From an uncultured Cellvibrio sp. (GTDB lineage: Bacteria > Pseudomonadota > Gammaproteobacteria > Pseudomonadales > Cellvibrionaceae): 20,986 nt of DNA. A program made the position numbers and the translations under genes. The stretch lies in NCBI GenBank assembly GCA_946482345.1, contig CAMLRJ010000011.1:1-20986 (forward strand), read 5' to 3'. The notes under the pieces were generated by a model. The model was not told the origin of the DNA. It saw only the letters and a program-made list of their open reading frames with translations, and ran no database searches. Below, piece after piece: positions 1-8,418 of the stretch; position 1 is the first letter of the stretch; each line of letters opens with the position of its first letter.

Positions 1-1187
1 ATTGACTCGCCTTTAATTTCTTCCCTGAATCTTGTTCTATTCTCACGCAATAGGTTTATGTCTTGCGCGCCAGACGATATATCATCTTTTATTGACTGTA
101 ATATTCTTGTAAGGCGTTCATTTTTAATTGCACCAGGTCTATTAAGCCTTGCAAGCTGCGCATCAATAGTTGATATAGTTGAGGATGGCACAACCTCAAC
201 GCCAGCCATATTGGAGGTGATTTCTCGATATCTTTTCCCGGCTGCATTGGATATCTTGTCAGCCTTGCGAGTTAAAGAGTTGAATATCTCTTCATCGCTC
301 GGTACGCCATATTGTTCTGTAATAGACTTAACAGCGCCCTCTCTTGCTAGTTGCTGCTCAGCTCTTGCGACACCAGTTCCAAGTACCGGTATTTTTTCTG
401 CTAATGACTGCGCCGACTTTCCAGCGAAAGTCTGAGGCGGCGTTACATCAGAAGTCATTAATGGAAGACCTTCGCGAGATGCGTAATCTATTGCTTGCCT
501 TGCGTCGACAGGAATTTCTCCAGTGAGCGCACGGTAGCCAGCTCCAGCAGCTTGAGCCACTGGGCGTAATACAGCTGGTGCAGCTCCACCAACAGCCGCC
601 CCAGTGGTAGCTGCTGATTGCGCATCCTCTTCTTCAATGGTTGGCTGCATGTAACCAATAGCTCCACCCTCTAGGGCGCCCTTAGCCATTTGCACGGGGA
701 GTCTTGCTTGAATCCCAGGAACAGGAAATGCTGCCATTTGACCGGCGATATTACCGACAGTTGATGCAATTGGCCTCTGCTCTGAATATGGCGCATATTC
801 TTGTCTTTTTGACATTTCAACTTCTTGAGCGCCAGCCAGATCTTGAGTTAACTTAACCGCTTCTGATTGCATTCTATCCAGCTTTGCAAGGTTTTCATTG
901 GTAACTGGAATAGACCCATCCTGCATGCCAGACGCAAGAATGGTTATCTCTTCATCAAGTCTTGCCTTTCTTGATTCAGCCATTCTTTGAAGGGCGCCAC
1001 CAGTAACCTGCTCCACTCCGCGAACAAATCCAGCACCTAACGTAGGTATAACGCCGGGCTTTTCTGCGGCTGTTTGTGCAGCAGATGATAGTTTTTCCGC
1101 CTCATCCATTGCAGCCATTGCGGTAGCCTCATCGCCCTCTCTTAGGGCTTGATCTGCTATATCTAAGTATTCTTCTCTAGTTGCCAC
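1..1187 (-). CDS. Partial ejection-type virion protein, runs off the left edge
   Basis: The frame starts at a GTG (1187) that overlaps the end of the preceding gene by 11 bp and stays open for 395 codons to the window edge, so the C-terminus is missing. The protein begins ATREEYLDIADQALREGD. It is rich in Ala, Gln, Glu and Lys, with long helical charged stretches and a Gly/Ala-rich segment around residues 150-205 that could insert in or cross a membrane. Its place as the last visible gene after two other ejection-type genes matches the P22 gp7-gp20-gp16 block, whose products are carried in the head and injected with the DNA. I see no enzymatic motif in the visible part. The role comes from position and composition; I do not claim which P22 protein it corresponds to. 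Confidence 0.75.
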   Translation of the reverse strand, partial: MATREEYLDIADQALREGDEATAMAAMDEAEKLSSAAQTAAEKPGVIPTLGAGFVRGVEQVTGGALQRMAESRKARLDEEITILASGMQDGSIPVTNENLAKLDRMQSEAVKLTQDLAGAQEVEMSKRQEYAPYSEQRPIASTVGNIAGQMAAFPVPGIQARLPVQMAKGALEGGAIGYMQPTIEEEDAQSAATTGAAVGGAAPAVLRPVAQAAGAGYRALTGEIPVDARQAIDYASREGLPLMTSDVTPPQTFAGKSAQSLAEKIPVLGTGVARAEQQLAREGAVKSITEQYGVPSDEEIFNSLTRKADKISNAAGKRYREITSNMAGVEVVPSSTISTIDAQLARLNRPGAIKNERLTRILQSIKDDISSGAQDINLLRENRTRFREEIKGES

Positions 1188-2445
1188 CGCGCAACCTCGC
1201 AAGTCTTTGTGCAGCGGTTTCTCCGCCCTGATTTATTCCTGGTGTCATTGCGCCTTGGCCTGATCCACCCTGAAACTGACCGCCGGTATTCCTTGTCAAA
1301 ACACGCATTGCATCGTCAAGTGACTCTCTTGCTTTTGGCGGGCTTATATTTGGATTTCCCAGCTGGGTAGCGGCATCAGCAAGCATTTTTCGCTCAGCAT
1401 CAGTAATGGTTCCTTGACCCTTAAGCTCTCCAGCCGCTCCAAGTTTCAACATATTAACTAATTGATCGCGATCAGCAATCAAGTCAATCCCGCGCTGAGA
1501 GCGCAGGAAATCTGGATACCATTGCTCTCCGCGACCATAAATAATTTCCAGATCACTGTCCCGCAGCCTATTGTAGATTTCGGTTGCATCCTCAAGCTTA
1601 CCAAGCTGCCCTTTTTGGCCAATCTGCTTCTGAGCCTCGGCAGTAGCCAATTCTCTTGCGCGAGCAATATCAGCCTGTATTTTAGGCTCTGTCTCTGCCC
1701 TAACGTTTTGTTTTCCTCGCTCTCCAGCACCTTTAATCTGCTCTACGCTACCAGAAACCTCCTCTACAGTTGATAGTGGAGTCCTCTGGCCTGTAGATCG
1801 GTCAACAAGATATTTTACGCCTCCCATGTCAACAATTTGCTGGTTCTCGTACCTTTGCAGAACCGAAGGATCTCTGGATGATAAAAATTGCGCCCATGAA
1901 TCCGGGGTGTAATCCCCAGGATTGTACTGTCCAATTCTTCCTGCATTTGCGCCTGATGTGGCGGCGTAAGCGCTCCACTCTTGGGGACTTGCTATGCCAG
2001 CATAATCAAGTTCTGCGGCACGGAAGAAAGGCCCTGTGTCCTGACCTGACTCAACTAAAGCCTGAAGCTGATCTCTCGCCCTAATGGTTACGGAGGATGG
2101 ATCGCCACCCTGAGACTCGACAAATGCGATACGCTTATTTATAGCATCCAATGCGGCGGCAGGGTTTTGCTTGTTTGTCAAAACAGTTTTGTAGGTATCA
2201 AGCGCATTCCTTTTAGTCTCATCATTCCTGAACCCATAAAGCGCTTGAAGAGTATCTCTTGCTTCGGGATATTGGATAGTTAATTCTGCAATCTTGTTTG
2301 GATCACCAGAACGATAAGCATCCGATAATGCCGATTTTATCTCATCCATTCTCTTTTGCTGTCTATATTGACCGGCTATTGCTCCCAGACCTGATAGTCC
2401 TTGTGAGTAATCGGCCGGAGCTACATAAAATGGGTTACCGTTCAT
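1177..2445 (-). CDS. Putative DNA ejection (injection) protein, 422 aa
   Basis: The protein opens with a short Gly/Tyr-rich segment (MNGNPFYVAPADYSQGL) and continues as a mostly helical, Gln/Ala/Arg-rich chain. It has tetratricopeptide-like spacing near residues 30-110 and a predicted coiled region around 235-290 (KQNVRAETEPKIQADIARA and following). The C-terminus is Gly/Gln-rich and probably disordered. The start overlaps the stop of the gene before it by 4 nt (ATGA), typical of the late operon. Known P22-like phages carry three such injected proteins in this place, and this is the second of three here. There are no signal peptide or catalytic motifs. The start codon is well supported by the overlap, while the precise P22 counterpart is uncertain. 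Confidence 0.75.
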   Translation of the reverse strand: MNGNPFYVAPADYSQGLSGLGAIAGQYRQQKRMDEIKSALSDAYRSGDPNKIAELTIQYPEARDTLQALYGFRNDETKRNALDTYKTVLTNKQNPAAALDAINKRIAFVESQGGDPSSVTIRARDQLQALVESGQDTGPFFRAAELDYAGIASPQEWSAYAATSGANAGRIGQYNPGDYTPDSWAQFLSSRDPSVLQRYENQQIVDMGGVKYLVDRSTGQRTPLSTVEEVSGSVEQIKGAGERGKQNVRAETEPKIQADIARARELATAEAQKQIGQKGQLGKLEDATEIYNRLRDSDLEIIYGRGEQWYPDFLRSQRGIDLIADRDQLVNMLKLGAAGELKGQGTITDAERKMLADAATQLGNPNISPPKARESLDDAMRVLTRNTGGQFQGGSGQGAMTPGINQGGETAAQRLARLRGGN

Positions 2446-3227
2446 CGCAATCCACCATAATTGACGGCCTTGTAGCCATTGATAACAACAACGAGATCCG
2501 GCCTTGTTTGCTCTACCTCTTGGGCTATGACACCAACCCCATCACCATACAACCCAAGTTCGGAAGCTTTTTCATTCCATGACCAAGAGTAAATATTGAA
2601 ACCATTTGATGTGCCAATTTTCGCTACATTATCTTTTAATCGAAGATCAGAAAACACCATAGCGCCAAGACCGGCCAATCCAACGGCATTATTGAACATA
2701 TTTTGATTGCCTTGCTGTTTTGCTTGCGCGGCCGCTATTTGGCCTTGCGCGAGAGTTTGACCTATTCCAGCCGTTGAAGCAGCTATCTGATTGGCGTTAG
2801 ATGGAAGTCCAGCAAGACCCTGCAAACCAGAGACCTGATCATTGTATGCAGTTAGAAGGGCTTGATTTTTTAACTGAGTATTGTAATCGGCTAGGTTATA
2901 CTGAGTGTTTCCCGATCTTAACCCACCAGTAACAGAGGCATTCCTTAAAATAGCCTCTTCGCCAGCATCTCTGCCTGACATTATTGCGCCATATAGCGGG
3001 GTTCTTTCAAGGTTTGAAAAGAATTCCTCTTGAGATCCTGGCGCTCCTAGACCATAAATATTTCCAAGTCCGGTCAAAGCTCCTTCACGGAACTTCTGAG
3101 GTAGCGCTTCGGTTTGCTTTAAATAATCAAGAGCCTCTCTCTGGAAGTCTGTCTGTATCTTTGCCGCGCTTTTGGCGGCTTTGGCAGAGTCATCGCCTCC
3201 ACCCAAGAAATCGCCTATAAATCCCAT
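2442..3227 (-). CDS. Ejection-type virion protein with short C-terminal S74-like autoprotease motif
   Basis: The ATG at 3227 is chosen because GAGGAAAAG precedes it; an upstream in-frame ATG at 3254 would lengthen the protein by nine residues and has no such site. The 261-residue product starts MGFIGDFLGGGDD, an N-terminus common in podovirus internal virion proteins. It has Ala/Gln-rich helical stretches to about residue 190 and a hydrophobic patch just before residue 193. The last 70 residues start at SDLRLKDNVAKIG and contain GVIAQEVEQTRPD and a terminal VNYGGLR. This resembles the start of the peptidase S74/intramolecular chaperone domain, including the Ser and the Lys five residues later that form the known catalytic dyad (here S193 and K198). 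The domain is shorter than in tailspikes. It lies first of the three ejection-type genes. Confidence 0.7.
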   Translation of the reverse strand: MGFIGDFLGGGDDSAKAAKSAAKIQTDFQREALDYLKQTEALPQKFREGALTGLGNIYGLGAPGSQEEFFSNLERTPLYGAIMSGRDAGEEAILRNASVTGGLRSGNTQYNLADYNTQLKNQALLTAYNDQVSGLQGLAGLPSNANQIAASTAGIGQTLAQGQIAAAQAKQQGNQNMFNNAVGLAGLGAMVFSDLRLKDNVAKIGTSNGFNIYSWSWNEKASELGLYGDGVGVIAQEVEQTRPDLVVVINGYKAVNYGGLR

Positions 3228-3565
3228 GATCTTTTCCTCGCCAAAAATACGCAATCGCCATTACGACTCACAACCTCAAAATTATGCTTTAATGCAAGCT
3301 TCTCAAGGCTTCTCTTATTCAAAGTAACTATTAGCATTTTACACCATGGGTAAGTATAAAATAACCAGTTTATAAGCAATTCACAGCAAGCCGAAAGCTG
3401 TTTGGGTTTATTTGTGAAAACATGAAACTGTATTGAATCTCCCTTTCTTGTATAAGAAAACCAGCAATCATCAATCAAAACTATATTGTGAAAATCAGTT
3501 CTGGCCAGCGCATCAGGTATCCCATCAGTCGTCGGAAGTATAGGTTGTATAAGAGATTTTTGCAT
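3215..3565 (-). CDS. Small GNAT-like phage protein, 116 aa
   Basis: A compact alpha/beta protein. The N-terminal half has NIVLIDDCWFSYTRKGD and IQFHVFTNKPKQLSACCELL. The C-terminal half has MLIVTLNKRSLEKLALKHNF followed by EVVSRNGDCVFLARK. The last part matches the late strand-helix-strand end of GNAT N-acetyltransferase folds, as in the small acetyltransferase-like proteins that several podoviruses encode next to their internal virion genes. No clear acetyl-CoA loop (Q/RxxGxG/A) is visible, so it may not be an active enzyme. It overlaps the preceding gene by 41 bp and the following start by 13 bp. In P22 the corresponding slot holds gp14, a head assembly protein of poorly known function. I am sure it is coding and unsure of the function. 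Confidence 0.65.
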   Translation of the reverse strand: MQKSLIQPILPTTDGIPDALARTDFHNIVLIDDCWFSYTRKGDSIQFHVFTNKPKQLSACCELLINWLFYTYPWCKMLIVTLNKRSLEKLALKHNFEVVSRNGDCVFLARKRSWDL

Positions 3566-3863
3566 TTACACCAACCCCTGACGCCACGGCTATAATGTTC
3601 TGCGTGTATCCCTGACCAATGCACTCGTTAACATCTGCTGACTCGTTCTGTGCAAGAGAGTAATAAGCTACGGCAACACCACTCGCAGAAGTAAAATCAG
3701 GGCTTTCGTATATTGTCACTGTTATAGTGCCCACCGCGTTATTGTGAAGACTAAACCCAGACAGCGCTATCCTCTGAACTGTCGCAGTAACCGGCTGAAT
3801 AATTGTCGTATCACCGGCTGCGATTGGTATTGGCGCTACACTAATATTCCCACGAATAGCCAT
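3525..3863 (-). CDS. Hypothetical beta-rich virion protein, 112 aa
   Basis: Composition is Ala, Val, Thr, Ile and Ser rich with regular alternation (TIIQPVTATVQRIALSGFSL), suggesting a small beta-sandwich of the sort used in phage decoration or tail-associated proteins. It begins at ATG 3863, two bases after the stop of the gene before it, so the two are probably translationally coupled. There is no recognised domain. It sits between the gp10-like gene and the ejection genes, among proteins that in P22 close and decorate the tail. Not a shadow: codon use and the tidy gene junctions support it. A structural role is inferred only. Confidence 0.65.
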   Translation of the reverse strand: MAIRGNISVAPIPIAAGDTTIIQPVTATVQRIALSGFSLHNNAVGTITVTIYESPDFTSASGVAVAYYSLAQNESADVNECIGQGYTQNIIAVASGVGVNAKISYTTYTSDD

Positions 3864-3865
3864 GA

Positions 3866-4492
3866 TTAACCCACTGGTAAATATTGAACCATTGATCCAC
3901 GCAAAGCAGTTATAGCGCTTGCTGCCACCTCAGATGCAAATCTTGCGATAACATTTCCACTCGCACTAGGAAGTATAAATCCCTCAATAATAGCGATATT
4001 TGAATTTGTTGCCGCGCTAGTTAAGCTTGATGCCGCAGGACTATCATATGCCGAAAGACCTTCGTTAATTGTAACACTTGTCGTTGTTAATGAATATTGT
4101 GACGAGTAGTTCAGATCTGTAATTGCTGGGCCATTAATGCTCCACCGGCTACCAGTTGTGGTTGCTGCGGCGTCATAATGTATAACAAACCTGAACCAGT
4201 ATCTCTGCCCTGCTGTAACAGGGAACGAGAGCCCTGTAACGTCTGCAATGGTATTTGCTACCGCATTGTTATTGATAACATCCGCGGTTGTTGAAACAAC
4301 ATTTATCGTTGAGCCAGAAACGTTTATTGTGGCGACATTTCCGGCAACCGACGCACTAACAGAATTACCAGTAAAATTGTATATAGTGGCCTGTCCAGGA
4401 GAGCCTTGGTTAACCCCTTCATCTCTCAGCTGTATATCTGGCTGCTTTTCTCTATCAAGCAGGTTTAGCATGGCCTTAAGTTTACCAAGCAT
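3866..4492 (-). CDS. Hypothetical Ser/Thr/Ala-rich virion protein in the tail-needle position
   Basis: I choose ATG 4492 (MLGKLKAMLNLLDREKQP) rather than the in-frame ATG 33 bases upstream, because GGAG precedes 4492 and the extension would lie wholly inside the previous gene. The 208-residue product has a short helical basic N-terminus and then RDEGVNQGSPGQATIYNFTG, a linker seen in phage appendage proteins. A long beta-rich Ser/Thr/Asn/Ala tract without cysteines follows (QYSLTTTSVTINEG). It follows the gp10-like gene and one small gene, where P22 encodes the tail needle gp26. The P22 needle is a coiled coil, and this protein is not obviously one. It could be a fibre, cap or decoration protein. 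Confidence 0.65.
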   Translation of the reverse strand: MLGKLKAMLNLLDREKQPDIQLRDEGVNQGSPGQATIYNFTGNSVSASVAGNVATINVSGSTINVVSTTADVINNNAVANTIADVTGLSFPVTAGQRYWFRFVIHYDAAATTTGSRWSINGPAITDLNYSSQYSLTTTSVTINEGLSAYDSPAASSLTSAATNSNIAIIEGFILPSASGNVIARFASEVAASAITALRGSMVQYLPVG

Positions 4493-4790
4493 AAATAAGC
4501 TGCTCCAGGTTTTTATCGGCCGCAATCAATCGGTTAATTTGAGATCGGCTTTTAGATATCATTGCTTGATTAACAGCTGAGTTTTGTGACAGCCTCAATA
4601 TCTCCAGAACGGTATCTTGCGCGTTCTGGTCAATAATATCAGCCAGCAATATAAGATCCCTTAAAATGTTAAGGTAATCCTCAATCAGGGCATCAGGCCA
4701 CGGCTCCCCAGGCTTCTGCTGTGAGGTCAACAACTTTAGATCAGTGGCCGAAAGAATTAGCCTCTGAAGCGATGCAGCTGTATCAGCCAT
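4482..4790 (-). CDS. Hypothetical helical protein, 102 aa
   Basis: This small all-helical, leucine- and isoleucine-rich protein has heptad-like runs (ALIEDYLNILRDLILLADII and SRSQINRLIAADKNLEQLI), so it could form a coiled coil or helical bundle. It starts inside the last codons of the gp10-like gene (8 bp overlap) and its end overlaps the next gene, as expected in this packed late operon. I do not recognise a family. Given its place just after the gp10-like gene, a role in closing the portal channel or as part of the tail machine is possible. That is inference. Confidence 0.65.
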   Translation of the reverse strand: MADTAASLQRLILSATDLKLLTSQQKPGEPWPDALIEDYLNILRDLILLADIIDQNAQDTVLEILRLSQNSAVNQAMISKSRSQINRLIAADKNLEQLIYAW

Positions 4791-6189
4791 GTTCTATCAC
4801 CGCTAGAGAGAATGCCATTCTTGAGCGTGATGTGCCTCTTAATTTGAAGGCAAACCAGTCTCTAATATATCCCAGCCTGTTGATCTCGAATCGCTGCCCG
4901 TAATTAGCCTGCGTACCATACTGAACCGTCCTTTCATTACCCCATGTTATTCCGTCATAGGTCATTGATAGAAAAACAGTGGCGTCATTTGTTGTGGTAA
5001 ATCCAGGTATTGTCTGTATAGCAAGCTGATCAATAGACTGACTTTCAAGGTATATGAACGGGGTGTAAAGTATCCACTCAACTATGTCGTTATATTGAGT
5101 CGCTACCGTTGAATCAAGTATTCCTAGCCTTGAATCTATTTTATCGCCAAAAACCCACATACCAAGACGAGGGTCGAATACACCATTTTTACCTCTCCAC
5201 GGAGTATTACCAATTGTGTCGCTTTTAATAATGCTCCATGCCATTTCTATCCCGGCAGTTTTTGCTACTGTGTAGTTAAACTTTAAGACATGGTCTGGAA
5301 GGTGAACAAGCATGTAGTCATAGCCATCCTCGCTATAAGACTCAAGGACGCAATCGCGCAACTGGCTTTCAGTGTACGTACCTATGATTTTATCAACTTC
5401 TCGGGTTGCTATCTTTGTGGCAGAACCAACGCCGATTTGGTGGACAGATACGGATTCCTCTTTTCGCCCACCCATAATGAACCAAGTGTCAGCGACTTCT
5501 GTCTTGCAGTATGTTCCGACAATGCCAATCTTGATGGCCCTGGTGGCTACGCGCTGGAATGCAAAATTATCCTGGGCAACGTTTACAAAGTACTCAGTGG
5601 TAAATCGGTTGAATACTATTACCTTGTCGTCCTGGGTCTTTCCAACCCCATAAGTTGGGTCTGGAGAGAACTCAGACGTAGCAAATTTCAATGGATCTAT
5701 AGCAGCTTCATCATTGATGTCTGTGTGGTATAGATACTCACCATCAGTGAAAAAGTAATACCCGTCCACCCATACGCAATCTATTGGACTACCAAGATCA
5801 GGATCGGTTACCTCTGCGAATCCAGAAGTTGGAGAGTAAAGATAAAACCGGCCATTCGATACAAGCCCTTGAGTATTGAAAGAATACGGCAGACTTGTTT
5901 GTGATGTTCCGTTAATAGCCCCAAGAACAGTCTTGACACCTGTCGAGCTGATTGAAAGGAACTCTCCATTTGATGCGCGAAAGTGCATCTCAAATCGTTC
6001 ATTCCAGTTAGCCCCACGATCAACCCCGGATGCAGTTCCAAATTGTGTTAACCCAGGCTCCATCAGCATGTATCCAGCAACGCCGAATACTGGCTTTAAA
6101 ACAGCGGTCATGTTTACCGGAAGAGCATCCCGATAATCAGTATTTGTTGCAACCTTGTCGCCCTTAATCAGGGTAATGGGGGTCTGCAT
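4783..6189 (-). CDS. P22 gp10-like packaged DNA stabilisation protein, 468 aa
   Basis: In P22, gp10 binds below the gp4 ring on the portal, closes the channel after packaging and carries the tail needle and spikes. This protein has nearly the same length as P22 gp10 (about 470) and shares its landmarks in order. The N-terminus has DALPVNMTAVLKPVFGVAGY (P22: DYLPVNML). A mid-protein IGIVGTYCKTEVADTW corresponds to GIAGTYCKTPFADSY. MLVHLPDHVLKFNY corresponds to LIIHLPRHVLVYD. Near the end, FLSMTYDGITWGNER and RLGYIRDWFAFKLRG correspond to the P22 tail region. Its start follows the stop of the gp4-like gene by one base, and the gene order is the same as in P22. The assignment is secure at family level despite low overall identity. 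Confidence 0.9.
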   Translation of the reverse strand: MQTPITLIKGDKVATNTDYRDALPVNMTAVLKPVFGVAGYMLMEPGLTQFGTASGVDRGANWNERFEMHFRASNGEFLSISSTGVKTVLGAINGTSQTSLPYSFNTQGLVSNGRFYLYSPTSGFAEVTDPDLGSPIDCVWVDGYYFFTDGEYLYHTDINDEAAIDPLKFATSEFSPDPTYGVGKTQDDKVIVFNRFTTEYFVNVAQDNFAFQRVATRAIKIGIVGTYCKTEVADTWFIMGGRKEESVSVHQIGVGSATKIATREVDKIIGTYTESQLRDCVLESYSEDGYDYMLVHLPDHVLKFNYTVAKTAGIEMAWSIIKSDTIGNTPWRGKNGVFDPRLGMWVFGDKIDSRLGILDSTVATQYNDIVEWILYTPFIYLESQSIDQLAIQTIPGFTTTNDATVFLSMTYDGITWGNERTVQYGTQANYGQRFEINRLGYIRDWFAFKLRGTSRSRMAFSLAVIEHG

Positions 6190-6190
6190 A

Positions 6191-6919
6191 TCAGTTCGCC
6201 GTTATTTGTTCGACTACTACAAAATTTATTACCCTAGTAAGAATTCGACCAAGGTCAGAAGTAACTTGAATAGTCACAGTCTCCCAATTACTGGCGTTAT
6301 CACCACGGACTACATAGTCAATGTCATTGCCTACCTGAGCATCGGAAGTAACGGTGATTTTTGAAGACCATTCGATGGTATAGGAAAGTATCGCCTCTCC
6401 ATCCTCAAGCCATGAGTCATAGTGCTCGGTGTAATTGTTAACATCACCAACATTGATCGTATTCGTATCACAGGTATTTGGTGGATTGACAGGAGAGCGA
6501 TAGAAGCGATACCAGCGATTGTACAATGTGTTTCCGGAGCCAATAGGCATGCGATCCGGGTAGTTAACCTGATTAATGCGATCACGTGCAACACGGCCAG
6601 AAATGGACGATAAAGATCCGGAAGCCATCGCCATCAATTGAGGCGGCACAACTTTGTTAAAGTCAGGTATAAGCCTTATAGCTAGGCTAGACCCTATCCC
6701 GTCAATTGCCCAGGATGGGATGTTAGTAACACTATTCGGATCTGGTTGATCTTCGAAATTATACCCAAGGCAGATAGATCTGGTTTCCTGAAGCTCAGAC
6801 ATCATATTCTCAAGACGGACAAGCGCAAGCTCCAGGTCTTCGGCAGTAGGAAGTACTGTTAGCCCACTGATACGAAGCTTCGAATAGGCGCCAGATATAA
6901 TGTCTACCTTTGTATTCAT
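6191..6919 (-). CDS. P22 gp4-like head completion / tail accessory protein, 242 aa
   Basis: P22 gp4 is the first protein added to the portal after packaging and forms the ring to which gp10 binds. The signature is YPDRMPIGSGNT at about residues 120-131, corresponding to YPSRMPTGSGNS of P22 gp4. Upstream, the helical N-terminus LVRLENMMSELQETR and the SLAIRLIPDFNKVVPPQL segment match the gp4 fold. This protein is longer than P22 gp4 (166 residues), with about 85 extra residues at the C-terminus (EHYDSWLEDGEAILSYTIEW onward), a beta-rich extension that may be a bacterial Ig-like module. The start overlaps the previous stop by 4 nt. The family call is firm; the extension's function is unknown. 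Confidence 0.88.
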   Translation of the reverse strand: MNTKVDIISGAYSKLRISGLTVLPTAEDLELALVRLENMMSELQETRSICLGYNFEDQPDPNSVTNIPSWAIDGIGSSLAIRLIPDFNKVVPPQLMAMASGSLSSISGRVARDRINQVNYPDRMPIGSGNTLYNRWYRFYRSPVNPPNTCDTNTINVGDVNNYTEHYDSWLEDGEAILSYTIEWSSKITVTSDAQVGNDIDYVVRGDNASNWETVTIQVTSDLGRILTRVINFVVVEQITAN

Positions 6920-7083
6920 TTGTATCCCTTGTGAAGGGTTTTGCTCTCGCTAAATTCTTTTTTAGGCTCTTCTTTTTTAACCTCAAGAACCCAGCCAGCA
7001 TTCAGATGATTCTGTAAATCAAGCGGGTCTACGTGAGTAGATTTAACTACTCCATTTTCAACTTTAAATATCTCAACAGCCAT
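6916..7083 (-). CDS. Small hypothetical protein between coat and gp4 genes, 55 aa
   Basis: The start chosen is ATG 7083 (MAVEIFKVENGVVKSTHVDP), preceded by GGTGA at a good distance. A longer frame upstream would overlap the end of the coat gene and is not needed. The product has a compact N-terminal part with NHLNAGWVLEVKK and a charged Lys/Glu tail. Small proteins of this type, often annotated only as hypothetical, are common directly after the coat gene in P22-like phages. There is no known motif. It is joined to the gp4-like gene by an ATGA overlap. Confidence 0.75.
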   Translation of the reverse strand: MAVEIFKVENGVVKSTHVDPLDLQNHLNAGWVLEVKKEEPKKEFSESKTLHKGYK

Positions 7084-7123
7084 GATATTCACCAAATAAA
7101 TGGGGGCCGAAGCCCCCGAAGGA

Positions 7124-8398
7124 TTAGTAGGTAACGAGGACGCCACAGTTTTGTGGGTTTGCCACAGTGATTCCGTACCATGTAAACAACCGGTAACGGA
7201 AAGTCATAGCAGCGATATCTCCATCCCAAACCATGTACAGCTTCAAGCCATTTTTCAGAGTCTCGACAACGTACTTCTTGCCGGAGAACTCTTTGAACAA
7301 CTCAGCTGGAATGGTGCCACCGAGAACCTCAACGGCAGACTTGTCGAAGAACAAGTTTGTCTTATTGGTTGCATCAGTGTTCAAGCGGTTAACTGTTGCA
7401 TTATTCAGGATGCGGGTATTGATGTTTGCATAGGCCGCTTCGAGAGTGGACAGAGCAGGGTCATCAAGCGCAATCGGACGAGGATAAACAGTAATGCTTG
7501 TGCCGTTTGGTTTAGCAACAATAGTGAAGGTCATTGGTTGACCGGTATCACTCTTATCGCCAAGACCAAGAGCAGTTACAGCAGTACCACCATTACGGAA
7601 CTCAACCTTATCGCCAATGTTGTAACCTGAAGAGTCAGCAACAGCGATAGTGGCAGAGCGGGCATCATTGTTGGTCACAACGCCAGTGGCAGTAACAACA
7701 GTACCAGCAACAGGAGCGAATGACTGGTTGCCAGTCACAGTGGTTGCGGGGTCAGCACCGCCAGTCAAGTTAGGCAGGTAAGAGCCTACGTGAACATCAA
7801 ACTCTGCAATGTTTTGACCTGTTTGACCGGTAGCCCATGTTTTTTCTGGACGCCCCTGAACGGTTTGACGGCCAGCCAAGTCTTGAGCATACAACAGGTT
7901 GTCACGGTCGTTCAGAACAAAGTGGCGCTTGCTTTGGTATTGCTGTGATTCATTCAGCAACGCCTGGGCAGTAGCTAATGCAGTATAACCACTGGTAGTG
8001 TTGGTGCGGATGAACTTAGACCCTTGCAATGCGACAGCACTGGCAATAGCCTTGTTCAGTTCAGACACTTGACGGATTGCGGATTGCTCACCGCGACGGC
8101 GCCAGAACTGTGTATCACGCATATCATCAGCGCGCTGCTTGATGAAGTCGTTAGTTGGGGTGCCGAGAATCGCAGGGTATGCCTGCTCAATGATATCGGT
8201 TTCCAGACCAGTCAAATCCCAGCCGGAAATAACCGGTGCGGATTGCTGATAGGGACGCCATAAAACGTTAGAAGAGTTCTGCATATTTGCAGGGCTAGGC
8301 TCTTCAAAACTTACTAAAGGAAGCAGCTGGTCTTGACCGTTGTATGTATCAAGGGTCGCCTCAAGCATTGCTTCCACAATCTTTAATGTACTGGCCAT
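7124..8398 (-). CDS. Major coat protein, P22 gp5-like, 424 aa
   Basis: This is the HK97-fold shell protein of a P22-type capsid. Length (424 versus 430 in P22) and several stretches match P22 gp5. They are SSNVLWRPYQQSAPVISGWDL (P22: [21 protein letters not shown]), FIKQRADDMRDTQFWRRR (P22: FFQLRADDLRDETAYRRR), the insertion-domain region around residues 225-300, PRPIALDDPALSTLEAAYAN (P22: [20 protein letters not shown]) and a final FRYRLFTWYGITVANPQNCG. A strong ribosome site (AAAGGTAA) precedes the ATG. The ribosome site and length argue for a complete gene. It lies directly after the scaffold gene, as expected, since coat and scaffold co-assemble. Confidence 0.95.
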   Translation of the reverse strand: MASTLKIVEAMLEATLDTYNGQDQLLPLVSFEEPSPANMQNSSNVLWRPYQQSAPVISGWDLTGLETDIIEQAYPAILGTPTNDFIKQRADDMRDTQFWRRRGEQSAIRQVSELNKAIASAVALQGSKFIRTNTTSGYTALATAQALLNESQQYQSKRHFVLNDRDNLLYAQDLAGRQTVQGRPEKTWATGQTGQNIAEFDVHVGSYLPNLTGGADPATTVTGNQSFAPVAGTVVTATGVVTNNDARSATIAVADSSGYNIGDKVEFRNGGTAVTALGLGDKSDTGQPMTFTIVAKPNGTSITVYPRPIALDDPALSTLEAAYANINTRILNNATVNRLNTDATNKTNLFFDKSAVEVLGGTIPAELFKEFSGKKYVVETLKNGLKLYMVWDGDIAAMTFRYRLFTWYGITVANPQNCGVLVTY

Positions 8399-8418
8399 AA
8401 TCGTTTACCTTTAAGGAA

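Noticed and set aside
5290..5733. 147-codon plus-strand open frame inside the gp10-like gene
   Set aside because: It lies entirely antisense to a well-supported gene, has no ribosome site and has the composition of a shadow frame.
7100..7630. 176-codon plus-strand open frame antisense to the coat gene
   Set aside because: The coat frame is clearly real. The antisense frame has no start signals, and long antisense frames are common opposite genes with this codon use.
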